This document shows, in pieces, positions 63,020 through 64,000 of a stretch of 64,000 bases of DNA. The position numbers and the translations under genes were made by a program. The DNA comes from Hyphomicrobiaceae bacterium (GTDB lineage Bacteria > Pseudomonadota > Alphaproteobacteria > Rhizobiales > Hyphomicrobiaceae): positions 339,001 through 403,000 of the forward strand of contig JALHMB010000006.1 of the NCBI GenBank assembly GCA_022844275.1, read 5' to 3'. The stretch's first letter is position 1. Every line of letters starts with the position of its first letter. Below the pieces are notes generated by a model. The model was not told the DNA's origin. It ran no database searches and was given only the letters and a program-made list of their open reading frames with translations.

Positions 63020-64000
63020 ATGAGCACCAAGGGCAAAGCGTATATTGTCGGGGCTTACGAGCACCCGACACGAAAGGCGCCGGACAAATCCCTGGCGCAG
63101 CTCCACGCCGAAGTCGCCAAAGGGGCGCTCGACGACGCGGGGCTCAGCAAGGACGACATCGACGGCTATTTCTGTGCGGCCGGCGACACTCCCGGCCTCG
63201 GCGGCAACTCCTTCGCCGACTACATGGGCCTCCGGCTCAAGCACATAGACACCACGGACACCGGCGGCTCGTCCTACCTCGTGCACGTCGGTCATGCGGC
63301 GCAGGCGATCGCGGCGGGCAAGTGCAACATCGCACTTGTGACGCTCGCCGGTCGGCCGCGCTCGGAGGGTGTGCAGACCGGCACCAATCCGCGCATGGGC
63401 AATACCAATCAGCCGGATCTCCAGTTCGAGTTCCCCTATGGCCCGGCGACGGCGAACATGTACGCCATGTGCGCTATGCGGCACATGCACCAGTACGGCA
63501 CGACGAGCGAGCAGCTCGCGTGGGTGAAAGTCGCGGCCTCGCATCATGCGCAGTTTAATCCGCACGCCATGCTGCCGAAGGTCGTGACGGTCGAGGAAGT
63601 CGTCAACTCTCCGATGGTCGCCGATCCGCTGCACCGCCTCGACTGCTGCGTCATCTCGGATGGCGGCGGCGCGTTGATCGTCACCAAGCCCGAGATCGCC
63701 AAGAGCCTGAAGCGGCCGCTGGTCAAGGTTCTCGGCACGGGCGAGGCCGTAAAGCATCAGATGGGCGGCCAGAACCTCGATCTGACGTTCTCAGCCGGCC
63801 GCTGGTCGGGCAAGCGGGCCTTCGACGAGGCCGGCGTGAAGCACAAGGACATCAAGTACGCCTCGATCTACGACAGCTTCACGATCACAGTCGTGATGCA
63901 GCTCGAGGATCTCGGCTTTTGCGAGGTCGGCCAGGGCGGCAAGTTCGTCTCGGACGGCAATCTCATCTCGGGTGTCGGCAAGCTGCCCTTCAACACGGAC
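63020..64000 (+). CDS. thiolase-like protein (3' truncated by window edge)
   Basis: A partial frame of 327 residues runs to the window end. It begins MSTKGKAYIVGAYEHPTRKA and has thiolase-superfamily segments: LHAEVAKGALDDAGLSKDDI, HAAQAIAAGKCNIALVTLAG and YDSFTITVVMQLEDLGF. The place where SCP-x/thiolase enzymes usually have the nucleophilic Cys reads TGGSSYLVHVGHAA, with Ser. It may be a non-condensing thiolase-like enzyme, perhaps acting with a downstream OB-fold partner (DUF35) as often seen. The C-terminal catalytic region lies outside the window. Confidence 0.85.
   Translation, partial: MSTKGKAYIVGAYEHPTRKAPDKSLAQLHAEVAKGALDDAGLSKDDIDGYFCAAGDTPGLGGNSFADYMGLRLKHIDTTDTGGSSYLVHVGHAAQAIAAGKCNIALVTLAGRPRSEGVQTGTNPRMGNTNQPDLQFEFPYGPATANMYAMCAMRHMHQYGTTSEQLAWVKVAASHHAQFNPHAMLPKVVTVEEVVNSPMVADPLHRLDCCVISDGGGALIVTKPEIAKSLKRPLVKVLGTGEAVKHQMGGQNLDLTFSAGRWSGKRAFDEAGVKHKDIKYASIYDSFTITVVMQLEDLGFCEVGQGGKFVSDGNLISGVGKLPFNTD

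Overview
The window is a GC-rich chromosomal segment of an alphaproteobacterium, most likely of the order Hyphomicrobiales (Rhizobiales). The evidence is a circularly permuted tmRNA gene with an alpha-type proteolysis tag, an alpha-type SspB adaptor right after it, a short alphaproteobacterial ProRS, a DUF1489 protein, ruvCA, and lptF-lptG-lptD. The genus cannot be named from sequence alone. There is no rRNA, no tRNA that I can recognise, no CRISPR array, no prophage and no transposase. Most of it is ordinary core chromosome with small accessory patches.

Layout. 1-4.7 kb: end of the F1 ATP synthase operon (atpA partial, atpG, atpD, atpC), with a small Cys-rich protein gene and two palindromic repeats inserted between atpD and atpC. 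4.7-15 kb (mostly minus): a membrane protein, phasin, FtsK, a class I/II aminotransferase, two tandem serine hydrolases of the beta-lactamase fold, a hypothetical protein and a D-2-hydroxyacid dehydrogenase. 15.4-18 kb (plus): proS, a DUF3658-like protein, a XerC/XerD recombinase. 18-20 kb (minus): a gene with an in-frame TGA that reads as a selenoprotein of the GrdB/PrdB reductase family. 20-27 kb: surE, a LysR regulator, thiL, a 2,4-dienoyl-CoA reductase with an SDR, rsmE, ruvCA. 28-32 kb: a TIGR04282 and a TIGR04283 glycosyltransferase with a Tat-exported metallo-hydrolase between them, a divergent radical SAM protein, a GFA enzyme and a 40-residue membrane protein.

32.5-36.8 kb: cysS with a possible Cys-Cys leader peptide, an AAC(6')-like acetyltransferase, a CPBP protease, then ssrA and sspB. 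36.9-42.2 kb: an SDR, a class II aldolase, a CobW GTPase with a His-rich tandem repeat, a GNAT enzyme and an NYN-domain protein. 42.5-52.7 kb: cell envelope genes (a lipoprotein, bamB, a YfgM-like TPR protein, lptFGD) and a biotin-dependent carboxylase alpha subunit coupled to DUF1489. 53.7-55.1 kb: an AT-richer patch with a HEPN-like protein carrying a zinc ribbon. 55.2-64 kb: zf-CHCC protein, FAD monooxygenases, ppa, an ABC peptide-binding protein, dapB, gpmA and the start of a thiolase-like protein.

The best candidates for follow-up are the UGA-interrupted selenoprotein gene with a SECIS-like hairpin, the ssrA-sspB neighbourhood (tag and tag-recognising adaptor side by side), the HEPN protein in the AT-richer patch, the Cys-Cys mini-ORF ahead of cysS, and a repeated quasi-palindrome ahead of the phasin gene.
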